Source: Cyathus striatus (taxonomy: Eukaryota > Basidiomycota > Agaricomycetes > Agaricales > Nidulariaceae). From it: a stretch of 64,000 nucleotides of DNA. The stretch's first letter is position 1. Each line of letters starts with the position of its first letter. A program made the position numbers and the translations under genes. The notes beneath the pieces were generated by a model. The model was not told the DNA's origin, searched no databases, and worked only from the letters and a program-made list of their open reading frames with translations. Positions 35,463-50,103 of this stretch are shown here, piece by piece. The stretch is from contig JAOVFP010000023.1 in the NCBI GenBank assembly GCA_025738555.1, positions 124,001-188,000 on the forward strand. Reading direction: 5' to 3'.

Positions 35463-37121
35463 TTAATCTACGCGGATGCACCACTCGCTGGGTATGGAAC
35501 CTGTCTGTCTCCCAACTAATTCCATCCAGATGGGCTTCGAAAGAGGACCCATTCCATCCTCACCAGTTGGGATCAGTACATCTTCACCAAGATATCCAAT
35601 TTTGTCTACAGGGCTGATGACAGCCGCAGTACCTGTTTATAGAATTTTATAGAATTAAGTTAGCGAATGCAAATGTGTAAGTTAATGGGTCGTACCAGCA
35701 CCGAAGAGCTCGACAAGCTTGCCTGACTTGGAGGCCTCCTTTACTTCCCTCATGGAGACAGGCCGCTCGGAGACAACAATCTTTTCAGGGAGTCCTGGAA
35801 CCTTGTATTTTCCAGTGGCATGCTCACGTGCGAGAGCAAGCACAGAATCGCGAGTAATTCCGGGGAGAATCATGCCGTCCAGAGGGGGAGTAACAAGCTC
35901 ATAGGCTACAAACAGATAATTTGTAAACCAACATTAAATAATTTATAAAGATGGTCAGGAAACGCACCTCCATCCTTGGTCTTGAAGACAACAAACATGT
36001 TCATTGTCCCGACTTCGGTGAGAAGATGTTCAGGACCATGAAGCCAGGGTTCTGCTGGTATCCGAGTTTTGCGGCGGCTTTCTGAGGTAGAATACCAGGT
36101 GCGTAGTTGACACCAAGCTTGAAAGCACCAGTACCTCCGGGGAAGCTCTTACGTACTCAGTGGTTCCGTAGAGCGATATGGGTTTGAAGCCGTTGGGGTA
36201 ATAAGGACCTACAGGACTACAAATGACAAAAAGGAGCGCCTCGGATGGGGGACCGACGCCAATTGCCTTTTGGGTTCCGACTGCGCATCTAGTTGGCGAT
36301 AGGCATCAAAGGGTAGCATGTAGAGACGTACTCATGGTTGGGCGAACATAGAGACTGTGTCCTGGCTCACTTGGTATCCAGTGCTTATCTAGACGAATGA
36401 GTTCTTTGATGAGCTGGAGTAATTGTTCGCCATTGAAGTTCTAAACACGATGGGTAAAGGCAACGACGCGGATTGAATAATATTCGGAAGACTAACGGGA
36501 AGAGCAATGCGTTCGGCACTGTTATTCATGCGCTTCATGTTCATGTCCGGACGGAAAAGTGTAATTGTACCATTTCGGTGTCGATAAGCTTTCATTCCCT
36601 CAAAAATCGTCTGGGCATAATGGAGTACGGTGCAGCTGGGATCAAGTTGAAGAGGACCATCTAGGACGCGACTATTTGTTAGAGTGCAGGGATGACAGGA
36701 AGCAAGAATACAGACATGGTATTATTTCGGGAACACCCCAGCCAGAAGTCACGCTCCAGGGAACAGTCAACATATGGTCGGTCTGTCAGATCATAACGGT
36801 AGAAGGATGATGAGAGAAGCGCTTCTTTTCGTGAGGACTAGGGAAAATGGGTGCTCACGAAGGTATGGCCGAACTTTAAGGTGGCGGAGGGAGGAGGGGT
36901 GGAAGGATTTGGGTTGTTGGTAAACTTGAGCTGAGAAGCCTGGAGTGGACGGGATATCGTTAAGAGAATTTGGTTGGAATAGGAGAGAGGGGAGTATGTA
37001 CATCGATATCGGGAAGAGCGGAAGCCTGAGACACGGCGCGAGACGCGTATGTAGCAGAGGCTCCCCATGATTGTTTTGCGAGGTTGGAGGACCGTAATGA
37101 AGTGAGTAGTCTGAGAGACAT
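35463..37121 (-). CDS. BAT1: Branched-chain amino acid aminotransferase
   Basis: Exons 37121-37002, 36939-36859, 36782-36716, 36660-36497, 36440-36332, 36280-35968, 35905-35696 and 35632-35463 give about 411 residues. The start [20 protein letters not shown] looks mitochondrial. Class IV PLP enzyme motifs: [58 protein letters not shown], the PLP-lysine segment [11 protein letters not shown] (Lys near 235), [18 protein letters not shown] and [19 protein letters not shown]. It transfers amino groups to and from Leu, Ile and Val. Exon 6 as written is broken twice: the minus-strand C-run at 36139-36142 and the one at 36048-36050 each appear one base short. With both restored the phases close. This may be assembly error rather than a dead gene. 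Confidence 0.93.
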
Positions 37122-37672
37122 GTTTGAATGTTGAATATGAATGTTGACGTTGAGGAGACGGTGGATGGGCGGAATAAACAAGTCCGATGAACGTCGAGTC
37201 ACAAAAGAATCGTGACTTGTCGTTCGACGCGAAGGGTCACAGTCTTGGGGGACGTTTCGGCCGTTACTCGTGTCTTCGGATATATTTAATAATGCATGGT
37301 TTTTACATATGTTTAATAATGATAGCTGCATATGTTTTTAATAATGATAGCTATGTTTTGATTGTTGTAAAATTGATGTGTTTGTGCGCAAAGTTTGGCA
37401 ATTAGCATATCGACAGACTTTGGCTCCGTTCAGTGTGAACGCGAGCTTCCTGTTGTCGTCTGTCGTCGTCGTCGTCTCTCGCATTGTCAGGCCATTGTCT
37501 GCCATATACCCCCCAACGCCTGGGTATTCGCTCCCTTTCGCCTTTTCCCACATCTACCCCTCTTCCCTCGCAACTCCTCAGGCCTCATTCCCCGCTCGTC
37601 CAGCTTTAACCTTCTGCTTCAATTCTATAGTTTTTTCTCTCTCTCCTACTTTCCTTCGTCTAATCTACAGTA
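37122..37672. promoter_or_regulatory. Divergent promoter (BAT / large coiled-coil gene)
   Basis: About 550 bp between the two start codons. The part next to 37673 is a CT-rich leader, typical of basidiomycete 5' UTRs; open frames there are a result of that composition. No clear TATA box was identified. Confidence 0.5.
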
Positions 37673-40600
37673 ATGGCCAGGCAACGCGACGGTCTTCCCC
37701 GCCTCAACATACCACCCTCGCTCAACATGCAGCAGCCTATGGGTCATGCCATGTTCTCTCCAGCTCTCCCTACTACTCTCCAGCAAAGTTTCCATCCACC
37801 ATTCCCCGTCCCCAACTCGCTACAAACACCCATGCAGGCTTTCTTCACTCCTCAACCACCTCCTGCACCTGGACGGCCGACACATCATCCCAATCAAGCT
37901 AGTATCGCACATTTGGCTGCTGCTGGCATTCACCCTCCCAACGGCTTCATCACCCCCGTTTCCGGACATTTCCCTCGCGGGTCTCTTGCTTTGGGCCCTG
38001 GACAGCACTTTCCTCCTGTAAACCGTCATAGAAAGCAACTTAGCATTGGTGGACCCCCAAAGGCGGTACTTGGTGGACCAGCTCGCAAACTCAGCCCCCT
38101 ACCGGCCGTGTCACCAGCGCCATCAGGAAAGCAGAAAAAGATAGCAGTCAACCTTCCAAAGGAGACTATACCAGGAGAACATGATCAGCCTGCCACGCGT
38201 CAGTCTTGGGCAAGAACACCTTTACAGGGGCCCATGGAAGAGCCTCAAGTTCCACCTGTCAAAGCGGCATCTGCAGAGTCCTATCCTCCAGAAGAATGGC
38301 GGAGGTACATACCTTATACACTTGAAGTATATCTTCCGGGAAAGGTGAGTATTCTCGTTGCACTTCTCTGACTGTCCGATCATACCATGCAACTAACACT
38401 TGGCATTATTTCATTTTCAGTTGGCTTGGGACGACATGAGAAAACAAACTATCGAGGAGAAACTCGAAAAACTGGGTGTTGAACGCGGGTCAGGTAGCAC
38501 TGTTCCTCATATTTTCGCCCCACATGCTCGCGCCGCCTCGGTATGTGACTTTCTTTCTTTCCTTCTTTCTTGTAAGGCCATATGTGCACAACACGTGTGA
38601 CCTACGTAATGGGTTCGTATCTGACTATGTGATACGTCCCTTTCATAGATATCATCACCCGCGGATCCTGCTTTATTACTGTTCAAGTTAAACAAGCTGC
38701 ACCAATCACAGGAAGCTTCATCCGCGGGCAACTCGCTTTCAACTTCTCCTCAGCCTCCGTTTGGGCGGTTGTCAACATCTCCTCATGTACCTGCCCCAAG
38801 ATTTATGAATCGACACGGGCAAACAATGTCGCTTTCTCAGCCACCCACGTATCAGTCATCAGGTTACGATGCCATAGGCTCTACGTTTAATCCGTTCGGA
38901 TTCGGTGATGCCTCTGATGCTGAATATCAACCTCCCGTACCGATACCGCCACAAGAAGCTATTCACGCGCCTCAAGGTCGTGTTCCCGTCAGCTTGTCCT
39001 CATTGGCACCTCCTACGTCAGCCTCGCGGCCTGATAGCCGACCCGATTTCATTCGTGGATTCGGTCTCGATATACCGGAAGAAGAAGAACCGGAGGAGGA
39101 AGTTTTCCGCCCTCGGGAAGCTGAAAATAAAGTCAATAATGGAAGTGGTACGCAGGATATGGAGACCGGTGAGGTGAACGGAGATGAGATTATTGAAATG
39201 GGTAAAGTTACAGTGCCTCAAAGTCGGCATCACTCCCGACATGTGTCGAAGCTTTCTGCTGCAATGTCACAGCGGTCAGTCAATCGTTTGGGAGAAGAGG
39301 AGATCGAAGCGAACGTTCACGTTCAGCGAGAAGAGCATCAGCACGTCGATGAAGAACGTATACAGGAAAACCACATGGCTGTCGATCAAGGCAATGAGGA
39401 TATGGATTTGGAAGATGTAGTAGGGGAATGGACGGGTTCTGAGGATGTTTATTTGGGTGCAGATTCTTCCGATGACGAGGTGCGTGTTTTCGGCTAAACG
39501 TTATCTGACACGAGGCATACTGATGTCTTTTGTTTTTAGAGCATTGGGGAGTGGTCTAACCCCTCTGACGAAGAACGAGCCCGACAGGAACGTGTTGAAC
39601 GTCGCATGAGGAGGAGGGCCGCTGCCCAACAAGCGATTCTCGACAAACCACGACGACTTCCCAATTTCCCCCGTCCTCCTGAAGGCACGGTTCCAGTCCA
39701 ATCTCAAAGAGACGACGATATCATTTCGAATCCCAGTGACGAAGGACTTATGCTCAACAATCGTGGGGAGTATCTCGGGGTTCCTGCGGGCGACTATTAT
39801 ACCTCTCCTGAACTGAGCGAGTTTGTTCATCATCTCCCTCCTCTTCCCCACTCTCGCGTTCCTTCTGGGCAGTATTCGGCTCATGACCCTGCTTATGCTC
39901 ATTCAAGGGGACCATCGGACCATTTTGTTTATCCAGGCAGTGGCCACCACTCTGCTCATCATTCACAGCATCCATCAATGAACAGGAGGGAGTCAGTCAC
40001 TCTTAATCCATTCGCTAAGCCATTTGTGTTTGGTGCCCCTGCAGAGCCGCCATATATGTCGCATACGTCACATACATCTCAGACCTCTCAGACATGGCAG
40101 CCATTTGTTGGTCAAGGGACTTTACCCAATGCACCAGTTATGACACATTCCCGCTTGCCATCATTTGGGAAACCTCTGAATGTTGCGGCACCAGAATTCA
40201 AACCTACGGGCTTTACATTCCGTCCGCCAGCAGCTGCTCCCTCTATGCCACAACCTGGACTGGCCTCCGTTCCTCCTCCCTCCGCTCCTGCGCAAGAGCA
40301 AACTTCGCCATTCAAGGTTCAAGGACGTGAAAAGAGACAGCGTCGTGGTTCAACCGCTTCATTGGAAGAAGGTGATAGCATGACATCCTTCCGCTTTCCG
40401 CCTGGCGATTCACCAAAGAGCATCCGACGATCAACATCGTTCAACGAGGCGCGGCATATGCTTAATCCTTCTGCTGAGCCATTTACATTTGCCGGCTTCT
40501 CCGAGATAGCCAAGTCTATGCACATGTGCCTAAGGAATTTGATGCTTCGGAGGACGCATTCTATGATAGTAGCGAGAATGAAGAGGTTGAAGAGATTGCA

Positions 40601-43600
40601 AAGGAGGAGAGTACCGCGAAGGCAGAGAGTGGAGAAGTGGCTTTGGATCCTTTTACGCTACCTTCTACAAACAAGCCCAAGCGCGCGCCTATTCCTCTCG
40701 ATTTCAAGAATCCTTCTGGGAATACTGTTCCTGCTGGATTATTTAAGGCACTGGTAAATGGTGGTGATGAAAGGACACGTCGTCAAGTGCGCTCGCGCTT
40801 GAGCTCTAGGGAGATTTTTGAGCACCTCCATAGGCCTTCAATGGATGATATCAATATGCCACACATTGCGCATAAAATCTCTCGCACTCGTCTTGTTACT
40901 GATCCTGGCGTACGACCCGATTCGCCCTTAGAAGGTATTGACGACGTGTTTGGAAACAATAGTCGTCATAGTCGTCGGCGTTCCTCTCTTCCAGACGCTC
41001 TTCGTGATGACGATGCAATTTCGACTTCAACAAGGCTTTCCGCTGCTCCTCTAGATCTCACCACACGTATGGAAATGCATAAACTTGAGTCGACTATCGG
41101 TGGATTACTGGACGAACGATTTGCGGTCCTACGTCGAGAAATATCGAAGCAAAGTAATGGTCAATCAATAAATTCTTCGACGGAAGCTATGATTGCCGAT
41201 GTTGTGTCACTATTCCGCGCCCAATTGCAAGATTCGGCTGCACGCAGCTTGGAAGATAGTCAGATGGACGCTCGTGGAGAGATGGACTTCCAGCTGCTCA
41301 AGGATATCATCGACGAAGGACACAAGGAGCTTATGTCAGTGATGAGGCGCGAGTTGGTGGACGTCGTGCAGCCCAATCCTGGCAAGCACACCTCCGCTCG
41401 GGATATTGTTCCTGTTATTGAGCAAATTGGAAATACGACTATCAATGCCGTTCTTGAGGCTATATCGGAGTTCTCTGCCCGCCAGGAAGCTATTACCAGG
41501 GCTACTCCTGCTCGCGAACGTGACGCACTCGTGGATACTCTGATGAGTGCCCTTTTACCAGCCATAGCATCAGTTCGTACGGATCCCATCGACTATGAGT
41601 TCCTTACGAGCCAGCTTAGTCAAGCCGTCAAGCCCCATATTACCCAGCTCATCGATCTTGCTTCGGACAAAAGGGAGACTGCTGGTCTCATCGTTGATCG
41701 GATACTCCCTCTTCTACCAAATGCTGATGCTGGTATTGACACTGAGTCAATTGCGTTGAAACTTACAACAGAAGTTCGTCGTGCTATTGCCCCAATGGAC
41801 GCTTTCGAAATCAAGGAGCAAGTTGCTGATCTTGTCGTGGAACGACTTGACTCCCGACTTGCTGTTCGTGACAAGGCATTTAACATTGATAGCGTCGCTT
41901 CGAAGGTTACAGATAGTGTCGCACGATTACTGGAGCCCGTCGAAAGCATCCGCGAAAATATTGATAAGTTGACGGGTGTTAATGAGTCAATTGCTTCTCA
42001 GCAAGTTGAACTCAGCGCTGCCCATTCTCAAATTGTTAACGCTGTTTCGGAGATCCCCGTAAGACTCGAGGCGCAGTTTGAGGCACTTGGTGCTGGTCAG
42101 ATTGATATTCTATCTAGACTGGAGAGGCCAATGAGAAGTACGCTGTCTTTTCCGGACGATACTATTACAGCTGTCAAGTCGGGCGTTGACGGTTTGCTTG
42201 TGCGTCAAAAAGCCCTGTCAGAGAATACTACTACGTTACAGTCGATCCAAAAAGAAACTAACGAAAGGCTCAATGGATTACCGTCTACTGTCTCTGACTT
42301 ACTAAAGGACATGCGAATTGAGCTTGTTGGGGTTATCAACTCTCGAGAAATTTCTAGGAAGGAGATTGATGAACTACGAAAAGCCAATTCCGACTACCAA
42401 ATACAGCTCAATAAGGCTCGTGGTGCTCATGGACAAGTTCGTGTAGAGAAGGATGCACTCAACGAGAGATTGAATGTTGTTGAAAACGACCGCGAGCGAC
42501 TTCGTGCTCAAGTCAAAGAATCTGAGGCCAAAGTATCTGCTAAGTCTGAAGAAGCGAACGTATTGGAGGCTCGTAACAAGGAGTTAGAAGAAGCGCTAGC
42601 TAAAGCACTCGCTCGGCTCCAGTCTACCGATGTTACTGCTCATGCAAATCAAAAGCAAATTGAGCAACTAGAAAAAAATAACCGTGAATTGCTTGCTGAG
42701 AAGCAAGCACTTAAATCAAAGGTATTACTGCGCTCACTATAACCGTACGATGTTACTAACTAAACTTAGACGGACTCTTTAGAGTTGCAAGTCACATTCG
42801 CCAGTCGTGACAAAGAGACAGCTACACAATCTCTCGAAGTTCTTCAAAAACAGTACGATCGCCTTCAGTCCCAACAGAGCCATTGGGATGACCTACGCCA
42901 AGCTTCCGAGAAGATTGAGATGCTGACCAACCTCATTGGCCAAGCTGACAATGAGGAACTCAAAGAGCTCAGACGGTATCGTGAACGTACCAAGGCTTTG
43001 GAAGGAGAGCATAGTGCTATTCAGAAGCGGTTCAAGGATCTTGAATCCAGGTTCCAGAACAGCGAGCGGGCGGCGAGTGCTGCTAAACAGAGTTTGGCTC
43101 AAGCTCAACAACGCTCCACTGAATGGGAACGTCGTGCCAAAGAATACGAAGGGCAACTTGAGCTCACACAAACGAAGTTGGAACAGGCTGAACAAACTCA
43201 TTCGCAACTTGAGGCTGACTACTCACTTGTTAAGCTTCAGCTTGATGAGCGAGAGGCAGACAGCCGTTTAGTACAGGTAAGTAATTCTATAATTATATAT
43301 ATACGATCTTTGTTAATTTCAGTGTCAGGACCAGGAGAGCAAGTTGCGTGATCAGATATCCACTCTCGAGGCGAAGGTTATGCGTTTGCAAACAGAACTG
43401 GAGACCAGAGTGAAGCCCAGTCCCTACCGAAACATCACAAATACACATCCCCCTCCGAGACCTGATTCACGCGCAAGCATTTTCGACGCGCGGTCGGCTA
43501 CTCCTACCAAGCGTCTGTCGTCGTATACTTCGACGGATAGAAGCGAAACACCACCACAACCGTCTGTATGGGATTCGATGCATGCACCTACAAATGTCAA

Positions 43601-43781
43601 CAAAAAGTCTTACGCTCCGCAGGCAAGCATACATGCACCAAGGGGAGTGTATCCGAGTCTCGGGCACGGTACACCAAAAGCTCGCGCCTCCCCGTACTAT
43701 TCACGTGCCTCGATACCCTCGCCCACACCAAGCAATGTCTCCGCTGCTCCTACGCTCGGTGATGATGGCTGGTGGTCTTAG
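37673..43781 (+). CDS. Large disordered/coiled-coil protein, about 1,920 residues
   Basis: Exons 37673-38344, 38421-38540, 38649-39479, 39540-42721, 42770-43276 and 43323-43781. No enzyme domain is seen. The N-terminal half is Pro/Ser/His-rich and probably disordered, with one ordered block PEEWRRYIPYTLEVYLPGKLAWDDMRKQ and acidic stretches (GLDIPEEEEPEEEVF). From about residue 1000 come long amphipathic helices, and the last 350 residues are a strong coiled coil (KELEEALAKALARLQ, EQLEKNNRELLAEK, KRFKDLESRFQNSER), ending in a basic Ser/Pro tail. It is likely a scaffold or cytoskeletal/septal organiser, but this is a guess from shape. Near 40501 one base seems missing: the frame before reads FTFAGFS, the frame after reads SQVYAHVPKEFDASED. 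Confidence 0.8.
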
Positions 43782-44203
43782 ATTCTCTTGTCTGAATAAT
43801 TGCATTTCAATATCTTTTGGATTTAAATTCTCATCGTTTTACATCGACTTTGACATAATGAACAACCTTCAGTACTTCGCATCAATATCATCGTCCATAC
43901 TATCAGCATACCTAGTGTAATCAGTTTCTTTCTACTTACCTTATGGCCTATTCACATTTTTGTCGTTGACGAAGTTTAGTACATTTGTTTATCTGCTCCA
44001 TCGCGCAGTCCGGATTTCTTTTTCTAGGATTTGTACATATATATACCCTCATTTGAACTTCTGTTGCTACAATAAAACTCGGAGAATAGTTGCAAATTAT
44101 GTGGATGTAAGAAATGAAGCGAACCAAAAGCAGAGTCAGTCAATAGGATACTAGTGTATGTACATGAATGAATCATGAATGATGAATCTCAGTCAATTTG
44201 TCA
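43782..44203. other. 3' flanks of converging genes
   Basis: AT-rich 3' regions of the coiled-coil gene (+) and the oxysterol-binding protein gene (-). Nothing else recognised. Confidence 0.5.
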
Positions 44204-46094
44204 TTATGGCACTTGAGCTATTGGAGCTGCTGGGGCGTTTGTAGGGTGATGAGGGAAGATCCATTCTTGAACGGCCTTTGTTGCCTCCATAGGGTCTGTG
44301 GGTATCCTTGGACACCGGGTTCATGTCAGCTACACAAAGGACAAGTTAGCGGTGCTTACTGCAGCTTCGGCACCCATTGGCCATCCCTCCTCTCAAAGAA
44401 ACATGGTATATGTTCTTCACCGCTCTCGTCCATCTTCTTTCGCTGCTCGCGTTGCGCGTCCTCGACAAGGCTTTTGGCATCTGTCGCCTTCTCCATATCC
44501 TTAAGCTGAATAGCTTGTGTTAGATCTTTCCATAAGCTGTATAACATAGTAAAATCAAGTTCAGAATAGTACTATGTGCCGTAGCGGTAGAGGGCGTACC
44601 GACGAGATTCGTTAGTTTCCTGTTCATCTTCAGGTGGAACCCACTTCGGCGAGACGTTCTGTCCATCTTTGACTGCATCAAAGAGAACACGCTTCTTCCC
44701 TGTCTGGAAAAGCAGTGCCTATTAGCTAAACGATACGAACATAGTAGGTCAAAAAGTGTGCCACCTTTGTGTTCTTCAAATCCATTACGTGGCTCCACCG
44801 CCCGGAAACTTCGCCAACCTCAGTGCTGTTTTTGCGTATTCGCCCCGATATTGCATTGTATGTTCCGGAGAAGAAGCCCTGACAGCCATTAATTAGAAAA
44901 GGGAAAAGATAAATAGCGACAGGTGATGATTGCCTTAGTCTTAAACTCAAGATCGCAAAACAAGCCATTCTTCTCGTTCTTTGCTATGCACGTGTCGCCG
45001 AGCTCAAGCACCATCTTTCCGAAGAGAATCCCCCGCGCATACATGTTTGGCATTGTAATGACATACTCTGGAAGTGAAAAACGTTGAACGGGAAAGGAAT
45101 CAATCGTCAGCGAACAAGAACAAGAATTTGCGACGGAAAAAGGACAACTACGAACCACCATCGTCTGGTCTTCCTAGGAGAGTGACACGGTTCTCGCCGT
45201 CCATAATGGTGGAAACGCTGTTTCCAAGGAATTTGGATTTTGGCCGGAGTTCGCCCATAATGCTTACATGGTTCGCGGGTGAGATATAGAAGAATACAGA
45301 CACGGGAGGATGATGGGAGACTAGAAAGGTATTAAGTTGTGCCAATAGAGCGAGAGGTGTTCTGGTTTGACCTTGTTCTGCAATGTAGAAACCTTGTGTG
45401 CCGTTGGGGTAGTCGTACCTGCATCGGAAGAACTCGCCAAGGACAGGGTTATATCTAGACATAGGGGAAGTCAAAAATGAGAGAAAATGTTCTGAATTAT
45501 GACTCACGGCTTCTTTACGCCTTTTGGCTTGATATGCCAACCTGCTAGGTAATACTGCAAGACGCGAACGAATCTTTCCTCTGGGTCATCGCAAAGCTCA
45601 GCCCTTACAGTAAAAATTATAGTAAAAACACAATGGAGGGTGATTAATGTGTTTAAACATACCCAAAAATAAGATCTGGGTGCGACATGAAGTCGGTAAT
45701 GCGTTCAAGCATACTTCTAGGTTCCAGGACGAATGTAGGGAATGTCACTCTATGAAGGTCCATTCCGACTCTGAACCAAAAAAAAAAATAACATCGAAAA
45801 GAAACGCTGAGGTCAGTCCAAGCCTCGTGGCGACTATGGGATGCGAATATACACACCGTAGCTGGGAGATCAAGGACGAAATGATAGAACCTTCATTTTC
45901 GTCTCTGTTTTCAGCGTCATTGGAGTCAGCAAAGGAGTAGAACATAGGAGGTTTATTGAGGACTAAACGGACAGGATAGAGGTGTCGTCTGGTTCAGTAT
46001 CAGAAGGTGCTTTGTCTTCACCTCCCTCAAGTGAACCTCGTGGCTTCACAACGCGATTAAAGGTCGAGCCTGCCTGACTGAATAAACCCATCAT
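44204..46094 (-). CDS. Oxysterol-binding protein (OSBP/Osh family), short form
   Basis: Eleven exons (46094-45973, 45904-45857, 45770-45663, 45603-45508, 45454-45372, 45320-45156, 45067-44934, 44878-44765, 44703-44600, 44536-44360, 44306-44204) give 417 residues. It is essentially only the ORD lipid-transfer domain, without PH or ankyrin parts, as in Kes1/Osh4. Landmarks: [39 protein letters not shown], the YNPVLGEFF box, the signature [10 protein letters not shown] at about 151-160, and [17 protein letters not shown]. It should exchange sterol and PI4P between membranes. The intron 44933-44879 has a GC donor (AAG|GCAATC). The first intron, which removes a stop, has a good branch site and restores ILDENEGS. 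Confidence 0.92.
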
Positions 46095-46603
46095 GTTGAC
46101 GGCGTGGTTGAGGGCACTGTAGGATAAGATCTAGGTGGGGTGGAAGGAAGATGAAAGGACGAAGAAAGAGCTGAGCGCGCGAAGAGCAAGGAGGAGGACC
46201 GATCAAATGAAGAGAGAATGCTTGAATAGTAGATTTGAAGTAGATGGGGAGAAGCGGTAAATTCAAGTCTGCCCGGATTGGATCTGTCAGATTTATATAA
46301 TCAAGCTGATCAACCCCTAGCTGGCTGTTGCACGTTCCACCGAAATCTGCTGCGGCGGTTGACGTTGAGAGTGTCCAGCTCAGAATGCAGTGTGTAGTAG
46401 AAAAGAAGAAAGCGACAGAATATAGGAGGAGGGTAGGAGAGGAGTAGCGGAGTAGAGGAGGAGGTAACTGGAGTCTGCAGAGTGAGCGCACTTACAGTCG
46501 GATTTGATGTCATCACACACAGCAATTCTCTCTGCCCATAATTCCCCTTTTACATGTCGCTCGTGATGTCATCCGACAAACATAAGTGCTCTAATTCTAC
46601 CAG
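46095..46603. other. Promoter side of the oxysterol-binding protein gene
   Basis: Contains CT-rich sequence on the minus strand upstream of 46094 and the 3' end region of DBP3. Minus-strand open frames here are low in complexity and not supported. Confidence 0.45.
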
Positions 46604-49025
<2,422 letters not shown>

Positions 49026-50103
49026 TTAGAAAGGTGGAGGGCGGGAAAGAGGAAGTGAATATGGATAAGTGGATTGTTATGAAAAAATGTGTCAATTTCC
49101 TAATTTGGACGTAGCTAAATTTAGCAACAGATCTATGATTCTTAGGTATGCCCGGCGGCTTTTTTGTAAGTTCAGCAAGTTCGAAGTAAGTATGATTGTC
49201 GTAACGCTGGCTTATGGCCTGCGGAATTCAGGCACTATGAGGAATGCATAATCGATAAATATCTATAGCGCGCGACGACGGCTGAAGAGCTGATGCTCAG
49301 AACCTGAAGCGTGCTCCTTCAAGAAAGCCCAGCACGAAGAGATGATGCTGCGGATTCATAGCACAGGTTTACCTTGGCTGTTTTAAGAGCGAGACGCCCA
49401 ACTCAAGGTGCTGCTGTGTCACTTGACCAGTGGGTACTTGAGTCGTCAGCTAGCGGGTAACCGATTCGAGAGGCGGCAAGACGGTACGGATCTTTGGAGT
49501 TTAGTTGTAATAAAATGGCCACACTGAGAAGATGGAACAAGGCCAGTGATACCCGAAGAGTTGGTGGGTATTCCGCTCAGAGTTTCTGTGCGGGCCCCTA
49601 TGTGGTAATGAGGATAAGGCTGACCAAGAGATTGATTGCGCAGTAGTGATAAATATGCACTCTGGTCTGGTCGTACAGAGGCAGTGTATGTAGCAGTGTG
49701 GCAGATGTCCAGGATCCTTGTCTCGTCCAAAGTTAGATATTTGAAGATTGAATATTGAAATATTGAAATATTGATTATTTGAGTTTAGATTGATATTGTT
49801 GTGTTGTCGCCTTGGACATTGATTCTCTCAACGCCTACGACTCACTCGTCGTTACTCGCCGCAGCTCCCAGCGGGATCCTTCTTATCCTGGGCCACCACC
49901 ATCCCAGTCTATCGCTCCTTCCCGTCCAAGGCTGTATCCATAATCTTTGCATTTAATAATATTCCCCGCAGGTCAGTTGCATTCCGTCCGGTAAAGCCAC
50001 TTTCCTTACTGACGCCAAGACCCTCTCTTTAAATATTGCACTCGTTCGAAAACACATTCCCTCTGCTTACCTGCTGCCCCCTCACAGGACGGTCTTTTCC
50101 TTA
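49026..50103. other. Divergent promoter interval, no gene seen
   Basis: About 1.1 kb between DBP3 (-) and the ADAM gene (+). Short frames such as 49446-49730 on - show no family features. Small AT repeats (TATTGAAATATTGAAATATTG) occur near 49750-49775. The last 300 bp are CT-rich and likely the ADAM 5' leader. Confidence 0.5.

Noticed and set aside
45961..46094. Apparent frameshift near the start of the oxysterol-binding protein gene
   Set aside because: A normal intron (45972-45905) with a GCTGAC branch site explains it fully and restores the frame.
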